Below are positions 29,581 through 37,645 of a DNA stretch of 64,000 bases, piece by piece. Position 1 is the first letter of the stretch, and every line of letters starts with the position of its first letter. The notes under the pieces are model-generated. The model did no database searches and was not told where the DNA came from. It saw nothing but the letters and a program-made list of their open reading frames with translations. This DNA comes from Pseudomonas mangiferae (lineage in GTDB: Bacteria; Pseudomonadota; Gammaproteobacteria; Pseudomonadales; Pseudomonadaceae). The stretch spans positions 1 through 64,000 of the forward strand of contig NZ_VJOY01000005.1 in the NCBI RefSeq assembly GCF_007109405.1, in the 5' to 3' direction. The translations under genes were made by a program, and so were the position numbers.

Positions 29581-29596
29581 GCCAAAGCTGTGCCAG
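29581..29596 (-). promoter_or_regulatory. Sigma54 (-24/-12) promoter of the alcohol dehydrogenase operon
   Basis: On the minus strand CTGGCACAGCTTTGGC has the invariant GG and GC exactly ten bases apart and a full TGGCAC -24 element; the -12 element is TGGC rather than TTGC. It ends 44 bases before ATG 29537, and the sigma54 activator gene lies directly upstream. Confidence 0.7.
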
Positions 29597-29643
29597 TTTG
29601 TCGCAGGCCGCGTGGCACTAGGGGTCGATGGGATAGGGAGGGT

Positions 29644-29683
29644 TTCGACCGAAGGGTCGCGATTGATCCGCGGATCGATTCGG
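29644..29683. promoter_or_regulatory. Candidate activator (UAS) palindromes
   Basis: Two adjacent inverted repeats lie 50-100 bases upstream of the sigma54 promoter: CGACC-GAAG-GGTCG (29646-29659) and ATTGATCCGCGGATCGAT (about 29663-29680, two mismatches). Their place is typical for enhancer sites of the activator encoded next door; binding is inferred. Confidence 0.4.
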
Positions 29684-29701
29684 GCGACAGCGATCAGGAA
29701 T

Positions 29702-31072
29702 CTAATCGCTGCGCTCCCAGCGTTTCATCTTCTGCACCACGGTCGCCTGGCTCACGCCCAGGGCCTTGGCCGCCAGCCGGGTGGTCTTGTGGCGCTGCAG
29801 GGCGCGGCGGATGGCCTCGCGCTCGGTACGCTCCACCAATCGCCGCAGGTCCAGGTCGCCGCCCTCCCCGGCTGCCTCCAGGTGGGCGCGGCATTCCTCC
29901 GGCAGGTCGGTGCTTTCGATGCGCGCCCCGCCGCAGGTGACCACCAGGCGCTCCACCACGTTGATCAGCTCGCGGATGTTGCCGGGCCAGGCGTAGTCCA
30001 GCAGCAGGTCCAGCGCCTCCAGGCTCAACGCCAACTCGCGCCGGTGGCGGGCGTTGAAATGGGCCAGGTAGTAGTCCAGCAGCGGGCGGATGTCCTGGCG
30101 CCGCTCCCGCAGGGGCGGGATGGCGATGGGCACCACGTTGAGGCGGTAGTAGAGGTCGGCGCGGAAACTGCCGTCCGCCACCATCTGCCGCAGGTCGCGG
30201 TGGGTGGCGGTGACGATGCGCACGTCGACTTCCTTCAGTTCCAGGCCGCCCACCGGGATGAAGCGGTTCTCCTCCAGCACCTTGAGCAGCTTCACCTGCA
30301 GCGCCAGGGGCAGGTCGCCCACTTCGTCGAGGAACAGCGTGCCGTGGTTGGCCAGCTCCAGCAGGCCGCGCTTGCCCTTGGCCGAGGCGCCGGTGAAGGC
30401 CCCCGGTGCGTAGCCGAACAGCTCGGCCTCCACCAGGTGCTCGGGCAGCGCGCCGCAGTTGAGGGACAGGAAGGGCTCGGCGGCCCGCGGGCTGGCGCGA
30501 TGGATGAACTGCGCCACCAGGGTCTTGCCGACCCCGGTCTCGCCCTGCAGCAGCACCTTGACGTCGCTGGCGGCCACCTGGCGGGCCAGGGCGAACACTG
30601 CGCCGGAGACCTCCTGCCCGGCCACCAGGGGCGACTGCAACAGGCCGTCCCGGGGCGCATGGAGCCGCGCGGTGCTGCTGCGCAACTGGCGCAGCTGCTG
30701 CAGGGCGTCGCGCTCGTGCTTCATCCGCAGCAGCTCGGTCATGTCGCGCACCGCGCTGACCACGTAGCGCACGCGCCCGTCGCCCTCGAGGATCGGCGAG
30801 GCGCTGACCAGCAATTGCTTGCCGTTGCCCAGGCTCTGGGTCACCGAGAACGGCCGGCCCTCCTTGAGCACCCGCAGGGAGGCAGACTGGGAGATCACCC
30901 CCTCCCGCACCAGGTCCTGCATGGAACGCCCCACCAATGCCTCGCTGCGCAGGCCGGTGAGGCGCTCGTAGGCGCGGTTGATCTTCAGGGTGCGGCCGGC
31001 GGCGTCGGTGATGTAGACGCCGTCGTGCAGGGCATCCAGCAGCTCGCCGAAGCTGGGGTCGTCGAAATCCAT
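29702..31072 (-). CDS. Sigma54-dependent transcriptional activator with PAS domain
   Basis: 456-residue enhancer-binding protein. A PAS sensor domain (about residues 8-115) is followed by a linker, an AAA+ domain with Walker A GETGVGKT (near 175), the sigma54-contact loop GAFTGA and Walker B TLFLDEVG. A Fis-type helix-turn-helix closes the protein (TRLAAKALGVSQATVVQKMKR). It has no receiver domain, so it senses a small molecule or cofactor through PAS. It lies directly upstream of the -24/-12 promoter of the dehydrogenase-permease pair, on the same strand, and very probably controls it. Confidence 0.9.
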   Translation of the reverse strand: MDFDDPSFGELLDALHDGVYITDAAGRTLKINRAYERLTGLRSEALVGRSMQDLVREGVISQSASLRVLKEGRPFSVTQSLGNGKQLLVSASPILEGDGRVRYVVSAVRDMTELLRMKHERDALQQLRQLRSSTARLHAPRDGLLQSPLVAGQEVSGAVFALARQVAASDVKVLLQGETGVGKTLVAQFIHRASPRAAEPFLSLNCGALPEHLVEAELFGYAPGAFTGASAKGKRGLLELANHGTLFLDEVGDLPLALQVKLLKVLEENRFIPVGGLELKEVDVRIVTATHRDLRQMVADGSFRADLYYRLNVVPIAIPPLRERRQDIRPLLDYYLAHFNARHRRELALSLEALDLLLDYAWPGNIRELINVVERLVVTCGGARIESTDLPEECRAHLEAAGEGGDLDLRRLVERTEREAIRRALQRHKTTRLAAKALGVSQATVVQKMKRWERSD

Positions 31073-31146
31073 CGCCGCCCCCGCTCAGGCCGCCGGTGCG
31101 GCCCGGCGAGGCGGGAAAGCCCCGCCGGGGATGCCATGGCCGGTCT

Positions 31147-31971
31147 TCATTGAGGCGCGGCGGTGCGCAGTTTCTCGCTGCGCCCGCGCAACCACTCCAG
31201 CACCAGCAGCAGCACCACCGAGAAGGCGATCAGCAGGGTGGCGGCGGCGGCGATGGTGGGGCTGAGGTTCTCGCGGATGCCGCTGAACATCTGCCGCGGC
31301 AGGGTGGCCTGTTCGGGGCCGGCGAGGAACAGCGTCACCACCACTTCGTCGAACGAGGTGGCGAAGGCGAACAGCGCGCCGGAGATCACCCCGGGGGCGA
31401 TCAGCGGCAGGGTCACCCGGAAGAACGCGGTGAGGGGCGGCGCACCGAGGCTGGCGGCGGCGCGCACCAGGTTGTAGTTGAAGCCCTGTAGGGTGGCCGA
31501 CACGGTGATGATCACGAAGGGCACGCCCAGCACCGCGTGCACCAGGATCAGCGACAGGTAGCTGTTGCCCAGGCCCAGGGGGGCGAAGAACAGGTAGCTG
31601 GCGACGCCGACGATCACCACCGGCACCACCATGGGCGAGATCACCAGGCTCATCACCAGCGCCTTGCCGCGGAACTCGCCCCGGGTCAGGCCGATGGCCG
31701 CGAGGGTACCGAAGACCATCGCCAGCAGCGTCGCCACCGGGGCGACGATCATGCTGTTGGTGAGCGCCCGCACCCATTCCGCGGAGGTGAAGAAATCCTG
31801 GTACCAGCGCAGGGAGAAACCCTGCAGCGGGTACACCAGGAAGGTGCCGGAGTTGAACGACAGCGGCACGATCACCAGTACCGGCAGGACCAGGAACAGC
31901 AGCACCAGGGCGCAGAGGATGCGCAGGGTGTAGAACCAGACGCGTTCGATGGGGGACAGGTAGGGGTTCAT
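31147..31971 (-). CDS. agtD: ABC transporter permease (AgtD-like)
   Basis: 274-residue inner-membrane permease of the spermidine/putrescine (PotC) type, with six membrane helices and an EAA-type cytoplasmic loop (EAA-like AAASLGAPPLTAFFRVTLPLIAPG). Start ATG 31971 (MNPYLSPIERVW) follows GGAGAACGAG and lies 10 bases after the upstream permease stop. Last gene of the transporter operon. By gene order it matches PAO1 agtD (PA0606), which takes up GABA and 5-aminovalerate. Confidence 0.88.
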   Translation of the reverse strand: MNPYLSPIERVWFYTLRILCALVLLFLVLPVLVIVPLSFNSGTFLVYPLQGFSLRWYQDFFTSAEWVRALTNSMIVAPVATLLAMVFGTLAAIGLTRGEFRGKALVMSLVISPMVVPVVIVGVASYLFFAPLGLGNSYLSLILVHAVLGVPFVIITVSATLQGFNYNLVRAAASLGAPPLTAFFRVTLPLIAPGVISGALFAFATSFDEVVVTLFLAGPEQATLPRQMFSGIRENLSPTIAAAATLLIAFSVVLLLVLEWLRGRSEKLRTAAPQ

Positions 31972-31981
31972 CTCGTTCTCC

Positions 31982-33244
31982 TCAACCCAGGCGCAGGCGG
32001 CCGGCGCCGACCAGCTTGCCGTAGACGATGTACAGCAGCAGGGTGGCCGCCAGCAGCAGTCCGCCCAGGGCGGTGGCCATGCCCCAGTTGATGGTGGTGT
32101 TGGTGTAGAAGGCGACGAAGTAGCTGACCATCTGGTCGTTGGGGCTACCCAGCAGTGCCGGGGTGATGTAGTAGCCGATGGACAGGATGAACACCAGCAG
32201 GCAGCCGGCACCGACTCCGGCCACGGTCTGCGGGAAGTACACCCGCCAGAAGCTGGCGAACGGGTGGCAGCCCAGGGAGATCGCCGCGCGCATGTAGCTG
32301 GGAGAAATGCCCTTCATCACGCTGTAGATCGGCAGGATCATGAACGGCAGCATGATGTGCACCATGGAGATGTAGACCCCGGTGCGGTTGAACACCAGTT
32401 CCAGGGGCTGGTCGATCAGGCCGAGCTTGAGCAGCGCGCCGTTGATCAGCCCGCCGGACTGCAGCAGCACGATCCACGCCGCCACCCGCACCAGGATCGA
32501 GGTCCAGAACGGCAGCAGCACCAGGATCATCAGCAGGTTGCTCTTGCGCGTCGGCAGGTTGGCCAGCAGGTACGCCAGAGGGTAGGCCAGCGCCAGGCAG
32601 AGGGCGGTGATCACCAGGCCCATCCAGAAGGTGCGGGCGAAGATGTCCAGGTAGATCGACTGGTCAGGGGTGGCCGGGGCCAGTTCGCCCAGGTCGTCGA
32701 TGCGGTGGTCCAGGGCCGCCAGCAGGTAGTAGCCGGTCAGGGCGCTGTCGTTGCGGCGGATCACCTGCCAGTAGGCGGGGTCGCCCCAGCGCTCGTCGAG
32801 GGCTTCCAAGGCGTCCTTGTAGGAGGCCGGCTCGCTGGCGAAGGGCAGCGCCCGGGCGGTCTTGGCCAGCAGGCTGCGGTAACCGGCCAGCTCCATGTTC
32901 AGGCGTTTCGAGAGGTCGCCGACACTCTGGTTGCGGCGCGCCTCGGCCAGGTCGAGGCTCAGGGCCTTGTAGACCGGCTCGCCGGGCAGGGCCTTGCCGT
33001 CCCAGGCGCCGATAGCTTGCACGGTGCGCGGCAGGGCGCCGACCACCTCGGGGTTGTTCACGCTGCGGTAGAGCAGCGCGCCGATGGGCACCAGGAAGGT
33101 CAGCAGGAGGAATACCAGCAGGGGCAGGATCAACGCCTGGGACTTCAGGCGGTTCACCCGCTCGGCGCGCGCCAGGCGCTGCTTCAGGGAACCGGTGGCC
33201 TCGGTGGGGGACACGGCGGCCTCGGTCAGGGGCACTGCGGCCAT
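31982..33244 (-). CDS. agtC: ABC transporter permease (AgtC-like)
   Basis: 420-residue PotB-type permease. The first helix (about 37-60) is separated from the other five (from about 205) by a large periplasmic domain of about 140 residues, longer than in PotB. The EAA loop reads AAISLGCHPFASFWRVYFPQT. It pairs with the downstream permease to form the channel. By order it matches PAO1 agtC (PA0605). A 127-base gap with a nested hairpin separates it from the binding-protein gene. Confidence 0.88.
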   Translation of the reverse strand: MAAVPLTEAAVSPTEATGSLKQRLARAERVNRLKSQALILPLLVFLLLTFLVPIGALLYRSVNNPEVVGALPRTVQAIGAWDGKALPGEPVYKALSLDLAEARRNQSVGDLSKRLNMELAGYRSLLAKTARALPFASEPASYKDALEALDERWGDPAYWQVIRRNDSALTGYYLLAALDHRIDDLGELAPATPDQSIYLDIFARTFWMGLVITALCLALAYPLAYLLANLPTRKSNLLMILVLLPFWTSILVRVAAWIVLLQSGGLINGALLKLGLIDQPLELVFNRTGVYISMVHIMLPFMILPIYSVMKGISPSYMRAAISLGCHPFASFWRVYFPQTVAGVGAGCLLVFILSIGYYITPALLGSPNDQMVSYFVAFYTNTTINWGMATALGGLLLAATLLLYIVYGKLVGAGRLRLG

Positions 33245-33290
33245 AGCGAACTCCGGAAAAACGGGAAACGTCTCCCCTACCCGCGCATGC

Positions 33291-33335
33291 GAGAGGGCCG
33301 TGGACGGAGGCTCGCGCCTCCGCCCGAACCCTCTC
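33291..33335. repeat. Nested stem-loop inside the transporter operon
   Basis: Outer arms GAGAGGG (33291-33297) and CCCTCTC (33329-33335) enclose an inner hairpin GGAGGC-TCGC-GCCTCC (33306-33321). G/C-rich flanks resemble dispersed intergenic repeats common in gamma-proteobacteria. It lies between the binding-protein stop and the permease start. Confidence 0.65.
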
Positions 33336-33371
33336 CCGGGCAGGGTGAGGGTCTACCGCTTCAGCGTGGGG

Positions 33372-34421
33372 TCACTTCGCCGCCCAGGCGTTGAAGCGCT
33401 GCTCCAGAGCCTCGCCGAAGTCGGCCCAGAAGCCCACGTCCATGGCCACCTGGTTGGCGATGTTTTCCGGCGTAGTGGGCAGGTCGGCGGCGACCTTGGC
33501 GTCCAGCAGGGCCACCGCGGACTTGTTGGCCGGGCCGTAGGCGATGTTCTCGGCATACACCTTCTGCTGCTCCGGCTGCAGGGTGTAGGCGATGAACTTC
33601 ATGGCCTCGTCCTTGTTCTTCGCGCCCTTGGGGATGGCCCAGGCGTCGAAGTCGTAGATGCCGCCGTTCCACACCACCTTCAGGCTGCTGCCTTCCTTCT
33701 GGGTGGCGGCGATCCGGCCGTTGTAGGCGGAGCTCATCACCACGTCGCCGGAGGCCAGGTACTGCGGCGGCTGGGCGCCGGCTTCCCACCACTGGATGTA
33801 GGGCTTGAGCTGGTCGAGCTTCTTGAACGCGCGGTCCTGGCCGTCCTTGCCGGCGAGCACCTTGTACACGTCCTTGGGCGCCACGCCGTCGGCCATCAGG
33901 GCGAATTCCAGGGTGTACTTGGCACCCTTGCGCAGGCCGCGCTTGCCCGGGAATTTCTCCACGTCCCAGAAATCCGCCCAGCTGGCGGGCGCGCTCTTGA
34001 GCTTGTCGGCGTTGTAGGCCAGCACGGTGGACCAGACGAAGAAGCCGATGCCGCAGGTGCTCGCGGCCCCTGGCACGAAGGCGTTCTTGTCACCGATCAC
34101 GCCGTAGTCCAGCTCTTCGAACATGTCCTCGTCGCAGCCGCGGGAGAGTTCCGGCGACTCCACTTCCACCAGGTTCCAGGACACGCTGTTGGTGTCCACC
34201 ATGGCCTTCACCTTGGCCATCTCGCCGTTGTACTCGCCGGCGATGATCTTGCCCTTGCCGGCCTTTTCCCAGGGACCGTAGAAGGCCTTCTCCTGGGCGG
34301 TCTTGTTGGCCCCGCCGAACGACACCACGGTCAGGTCGGCCGCCATCGCCGGGGCGATGCAGGCCAGGCCGAGGCCGAGGGCGCCGAGCTGGCGGACACT
34401 GCGTTTGAAGAGCTGTGACAT
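33372..34421 (-). CDS. agtB: ABC transporter substrate-binding protein (AgtB-like)
   Basis: 349-residue periplasmic PotD-type binding protein. A signal peptide (about residues 1-27, cleavage after APAMA) is followed by the mature DLTVVSFGGANKTAQEKAF start of this subfamily. It is close to the second binding protein at 35805-36839 along its full length (shared VVEVESPEL, GIFVWSTVLAY, WSTVLAY, KFPGKRGLR, YTLEFALMADGVAPKDVY). By order it matches PAO1 PA0604. Substrates are probably GABA/5-aminovalerate or related omega-amino acids. Confidence 0.88.
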   Translation of the reverse strand: MSQLFKRSVRQLGALGLGLACIAPAMAADLTVVSFGGANKTAQEKAFYGPWEKAGKGKIIAGEYNGEMAKVKAMVDTNSVSWNLVEVESPELSRGCDEDMFEELDYGVIGDKNAFVPGAASTCGIGFFVWSTVLAYNADKLKSAPASWADFWDVEKFPGKRGLRKGAKYTLEFALMADGVAPKDVYKVLAGKDGQDRAFKKLDQLKPYIQWWEAGAQPPQYLASGDVVMSSAYNGRIAATQKEGSSLKVVWNGGIYDFDAWAIPKGAKNKDEAMKFIAYTLQPEQQKVYAENIAYGPANKSAVALLDAKVAADLPTTPENIANQVAMDVGFWADFGEALEQRFNAWAAK

Positions 34422-34464
34422 TGTTGTTATCTCCACACTGTGCGGGTTGGTTGGGTGCGCGGGC

Positions 34465-35586
34465 TCATTCCACGGCGAGCGGATCGAGCGCGCGGACATG
34501 CTCCACGTGCCAGCCGAGCGGCACCACGTCCCCCACCGTCAGGGCGGGGTCGAGTTCGGCGATCGGCTGCTTGACGAAGAAATCGGTCTGGCCGCAGACC
34601 TCCAGGCGAATGCGTACGTGGTCGCCGAGGTAGATGAACTCGGCCACGCGCCCGGAAAACCGGTTGGGGCAGCTTTCGCTGGCGCCGTTCAGGCGGACCC
34701 GCTCGGGGCGGATCGACAGGCTCACCGGCTCGCCCGGCTGGCCGACGTTGACCGCCAGGGCCTCCACCCGCTCGCCGCGCGGCAGGTTCACCAGGCAGCG
34801 CTCGCCGTCGCGGCTCAGCAGGTGCCCGGAGAGGCGGTTGTTCTCGCCGATGAAGTGGGCGACGAAGGTGTTGCGCGGCGACTCGTAGAGTTCCCGCGGC
34901 GGGGCGATCTGCTGGATCTCGCCCTGGTGGAACACCGCCACCCGGTCGGACATGGTCAGCGCCTCGCCCTGGTCGTGGGTGACGTACACCACGGTGACGC
35001 CGAGGCGCTCGTGGATGTGCTTGATCTCCATCTGCATGTGTTCGCGCAGTTGCTTGTCCAAGGCCCCCAGGGGCTCGTCCATCAGCACCAGCTGCGGCTC
35101 GAACACCAGCGCCCGGGCCAGCGCCACGCGCTGCTGCTGGCCGCCGGAGAGCTGCGCGGGGTAGCGCCCGGCGAAGGCCTCCAGCTGGACCATGGACAGG
35201 GCGCGCTTGACCCGCTCGGCGACGTCCGGCTTGGCGAAGCCGCGCACCGACAGCGGGAAGGCCAGGTTCTCGGCCACGGTCATGTGGGGGAACAGCGCGT
35301 AGTTCTGGAACACCATGCCGATGTCGCGCTTGTGGGGCGGCACGTTGTTGATGGAGCGCCCGGCGAGGAGGATTTCGCCGTGGGTGGGGGTCTCGAAGCC
35401 CGCCAGCATCATCAGGCTGGTGGTCTTGCCCGAGCCGGACGGCCCCAGCAGGGTGAGGAACTCGCCCTTGCGGATGTCCAGGTTGAGGTCCTTCACGATC
35501 AGCGTTTCGCCGTCGTAGCTCTTCTGCACGCCGCGAAAGCTGACCAGTACGTCGTTCGCCGCGGTTGTCGCATTCAGCTCGGCCAT
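34465..35586 (-). CDS. agtA: ABC transporter ATP-binding protein (AgtA-like)
   Basis: 373-residue PotA-type ATPase: Walker A GPSGSGKT (about residue 46), Q-loop in VFQNYALFPH, signature LSGGQQQR, Walker B LVLMDEPLGALD, switch histidine in VTHDQ, and a C-terminal TOBE regulatory domain. ATG 35586 is chosen over GTG 35592 for its better distance from AAGG. First gene of the four-gene transporter set; the 218-base upstream gap carries a palindrome that may bind the response regulator. Confidence 0.9.
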   Translation of the reverse strand: MAELNATTAANDVLVSFRGVQKSYDGETLIVKDLNLDIRKGEFLTLLGPSGSGKTTSLMMLAGFETPTHGEILLAGRSINNVPPHKRDIGMVFQNYALFPHMTVAENLAFPLSVRGFAKPDVAERVKRALSMVQLEAFAGRYPAQLSGGQQQRVALARALVFEPQLVLMDEPLGALDKQLREHMQMEIKHIHERLGVTVVYVTHDQGEALTMSDRVAVFHQGEIQQIAPPRELYESPRNTFVAHFIGENNRLSGHLLSRDGERCLVNLPRGERVEALAVNVGQPGEPVSLSIRPERVRLNGASESCPNRFSGRVAEFIYLGDHVRIRLEVCGQTDFFVKQPIAELDPALTVGDVVPLGWHVEHVRALDPLAVE

Positions 35587-35694
35587 CACCACACCTTGTT
35601 GTTATCCATGCCGTTGACTCAAGCCTAGTGAAGCGCAGCGGGCAGGAAAATCGGGCGTCGGGAGAGATTGCTATCAGCCGGACCGAAACGTCGG

Positions 35695-35712
35695 TGTAGG
35701 AATCGCCCTACA
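35695..35712. promoter_or_regulatory. GacA-box-like palindrome, candidate AgtR site
   Basis: TGTAGG-N6-CCTACA is a perfect 6+6+6 palindrome in the region upstream of the ATPase gene, 109 bases from its start. GacA, another NarL/FixJ-type response regulator, binds TGTAAG-N6-CTTACA, so this is a plausible site for the NarL-type regulator encoded at 37001-37645. Confidence 0.5.
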
Positions 35713-35804
35713 AAGCGGTCGCATCCGGACAACTCCGGCGGCAGGCGCCGGCAGCGGTCCGATCGCACCGGGACGGGCGCGGCCGGACCTGCCTGAAAGC
35801 GACC

Positions 35805-36839
35805 TCAGTTACCGACCCAGGCGTCGAAGCGTTTTTCCAGGTCGGGGCCGTGGGTGGCCCAGAACGCCACGTCCATGCCGACCGCGCCGGCCATGTTCTG
35901 CGGCGCGGTGGGCAGCCCGGCGACCACCTTCGGGTCCAGCAGAGCGACCGCCTTGGTGTTCACCGGCCCGTAGGCGATGGCCTCGGCGAAGGCCTTCTGT
36001 TGCGGCGGCTGCACGGAGAAGGTGACGAAGTCCTGGGCCAGCTTGGCCTTCCAGGCGCCCTTGGGCTGCGCCCAGTAGTCGAAGTCGTAGATGCTGCCCT
36101 GCCAGCTCAGGCGCAGGCCCGGCTGCTCGGCCTGGGCGGCGGCGATGCGGCCGTTGTAGGCCGAACTCATGGCCACGCTGCCCTCGGCCAGGGCGCGCAC
36201 CGGCTCGGCACCGGCCTTCCACCAGACGATGCTGGACTTGATCTCGTCCAGCTTGTGGAAGGCCCGGTCGACCCCGGCGGGGCTCGACAGCACCTGGTAG
36301 ACGTCCTTGGGCGCGACGCCGTCGGCCATCAGCGCGAATTCCAGGGTGTACTTGGCGCCGTGGCGCAGGCCGCGCTTGCCGGGGAATTTCTTCAGGTCCC
36401 AGAAATCCGTCCAGCCGCTGGGGGTGCCCTTGAGCGTGTTGGCGTCGTAGGCCAGCACCGTCGACCAGACGAAGATGCCGACGCCGCAGGGCTGGATGGC
36501 CCCCGGCACGAAGTCCGCCGGATCGCCCAGGGTGCTGACGTCGAGCTTCTCGAACATCCCTTCGGCGCAGCCCCGGGCCAGTTCCGGCGACTCCACCTCC
36601 ACCACGTCCCAGGACACGTGGCTGATTTCCACCATCTGCTTCAGCTTGGCCAGGTCCCCGTTGTAGGAACTGCGGACCACCGCGGTGCCGGTCGCGGCCT
36701 TGAACGGCTTGTAGAACGCCGCCAGTTGCGCGTCCTTGTTGGCTCCGCCGAACGACACCACCGTGACGTAGTCCGCCCAGGCCGGCAGCGCGCCGCCCAG
36801 CATCGCCACCGCCACACCACCTTTCAACAGCTTGCACAT
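35805..36839 (-). CDS. ABC transporter substrate-binding protein, second paralogue
   Basis: 344-residue PotD-type periplasmic protein with a signal peptide (about 1-22, ALPAWA) and a mature start YVTVVSFGGANKDAQ. Paralogue of the binding protein at 33372-34421. It is set apart from the transporter by a 218-base promoter region and from the response regulator by 161 bases, so it is probably its own transcription unit. By order it matches PAO1 PA0602. It may feed the same permease with a different ligand or act as sensor partner. Confidence 0.85.
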   Translation of the reverse strand: MCKLLKGGVAVAMLGGALPAWADYVTVVSFGGANKDAQLAAFYKPFKAATGTAVVRSSYNGDLAKLKQMVEISHVSWDVVEVESPELARGCAEGMFEKLDVSTLGDPADFVPGAIQPCGVGIFVWSTVLAYDANTLKGTPSGWTDFWDLKKFPGKRGLRHGAKYTLEFALMADGVAPKDVYQVLSSPAGVDRAFHKLDEIKSSIVWWKAGAEPVRALAEGSVAMSSAYNGRIAAAQAEQPGLRLSWQGSIYDFDYWAQPKGAWKAKLAQDFVTFSVQPPQQKAFAEAIAYGPVNTKAVALLDPKVVAGLPTAPQNMAGAVGMDVAFWATHGPDLEKRFDAWVGN

Positions 36840-37000
36840 TCTTGTTATCCCCTCCCTTGGGCAATCGTCGCCCCGGCTCAATGGCCTGGAACAGGCGCCC
36901 CAGACCTCCGAAGGCCCCCGCCATGGCGCGGGCCCGACATACTCGGCCGTTCTTCTGTGCGCCACAAGTCCGTCGCCGGCAAATTGGCGTAAAAATGACG

Positions 37001-37645
37001 CTAGCCCCGCGGGGGCGGCACCAGCCGGTGGGCCATGGCGTAGCGCACCAGGTCGGCCACCGAGCCGGCGCCCAGCTTCTGCATCAGCCGCGCCTTGTGG
37101 GTGCTGACGGTCTTGCCGCTCACCGCCAGGTGCTGGGCGATCTCGTTGACACCTTCCCCCTGCACCAGGCGCTCGAACACCGAGAACTCCCGCTCCGAGA
37201 GCAGCGCGTGGGGCGGCCGCGCATCGGTCAGGCCCACCTCGAAGACCATCCGGTCGGCCAGCTCCGGGTCGATGTAGCGCCCGCCGGCGGCCACCTTGCG
37301 GATCGCCGTGAGCAGCAGCGACGGGTCGCTGTCCTTGGTGGCGTAGCCGGCGGCGCCGCTCTTCAGGGCGCGGGCGGCCATCTGCGCCTCGTCGTGCATG
37401 GACAGCACTAGGATCGCCGGCGCGTCGGCCAGGGCGCGAATCCGCGGGATCGCCTCCAGGCCGTTCATGCCGGGCATGGAGATATCCAGCAGGACCACCT
37501 CGCAGGGCGTGTGCCGCAGGGCCTCCAGCAGGCCTTCGCCGTGGCTGGCCTCGCCCACCACCTGGAGATCGCGGGCCAGCCCGATCAGTTGCTTGATACC
37601 TTCGCGGACGATGGTGTGGTCTTCCGCCACCAGGACCCGGATCAT
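37001..37645 (-). CDS. agtR: NarL/FixJ-family response regulator (AgtR-like)
   Basis: 214 residues: receiver domain with phospho-acceptor D54 (VVLLDISMPGMNG), the conserved Thr/Ser and Lys (LVLSMHD, TKDSD), and a C-terminal LuxR-type helix-turn-helix (LSEREFSVFERLVQGEGVNEIAQHLAVSGKTVSTHKARLMQKL). The start overlaps the kinase stop (ATGA). By order it matches PAO1 AgtR (PA0601), which activates agtABCD in response to GABA and 5-aminovalerate. Confidence 0.88.
   Translation of the reverse strand: MIRVLVAEDHTIVREGIKQLIGLARDLQVVGEASHGEGLLEALRHTPCEVVLLDISMPGMNGLEAIPRIRALADAPAILVLSMHDEAQMAARALKSGAAGYATKDSDPSLLLTAIRKVAAGGRYIDPELADRMVFEVGLTDARPPHALLSEREFSVFERLVQGEGVNEIAQHLAVSGKTVSTHKARLMQKLGAGSVADLVRYAMAHRLVPPPRG

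Noticed and set aside
33271-33371. REP/BIME element
   Set aside because: The hairpin is real, but only one copy is seen in the window, so membership of a repeat family cannot be shown here.
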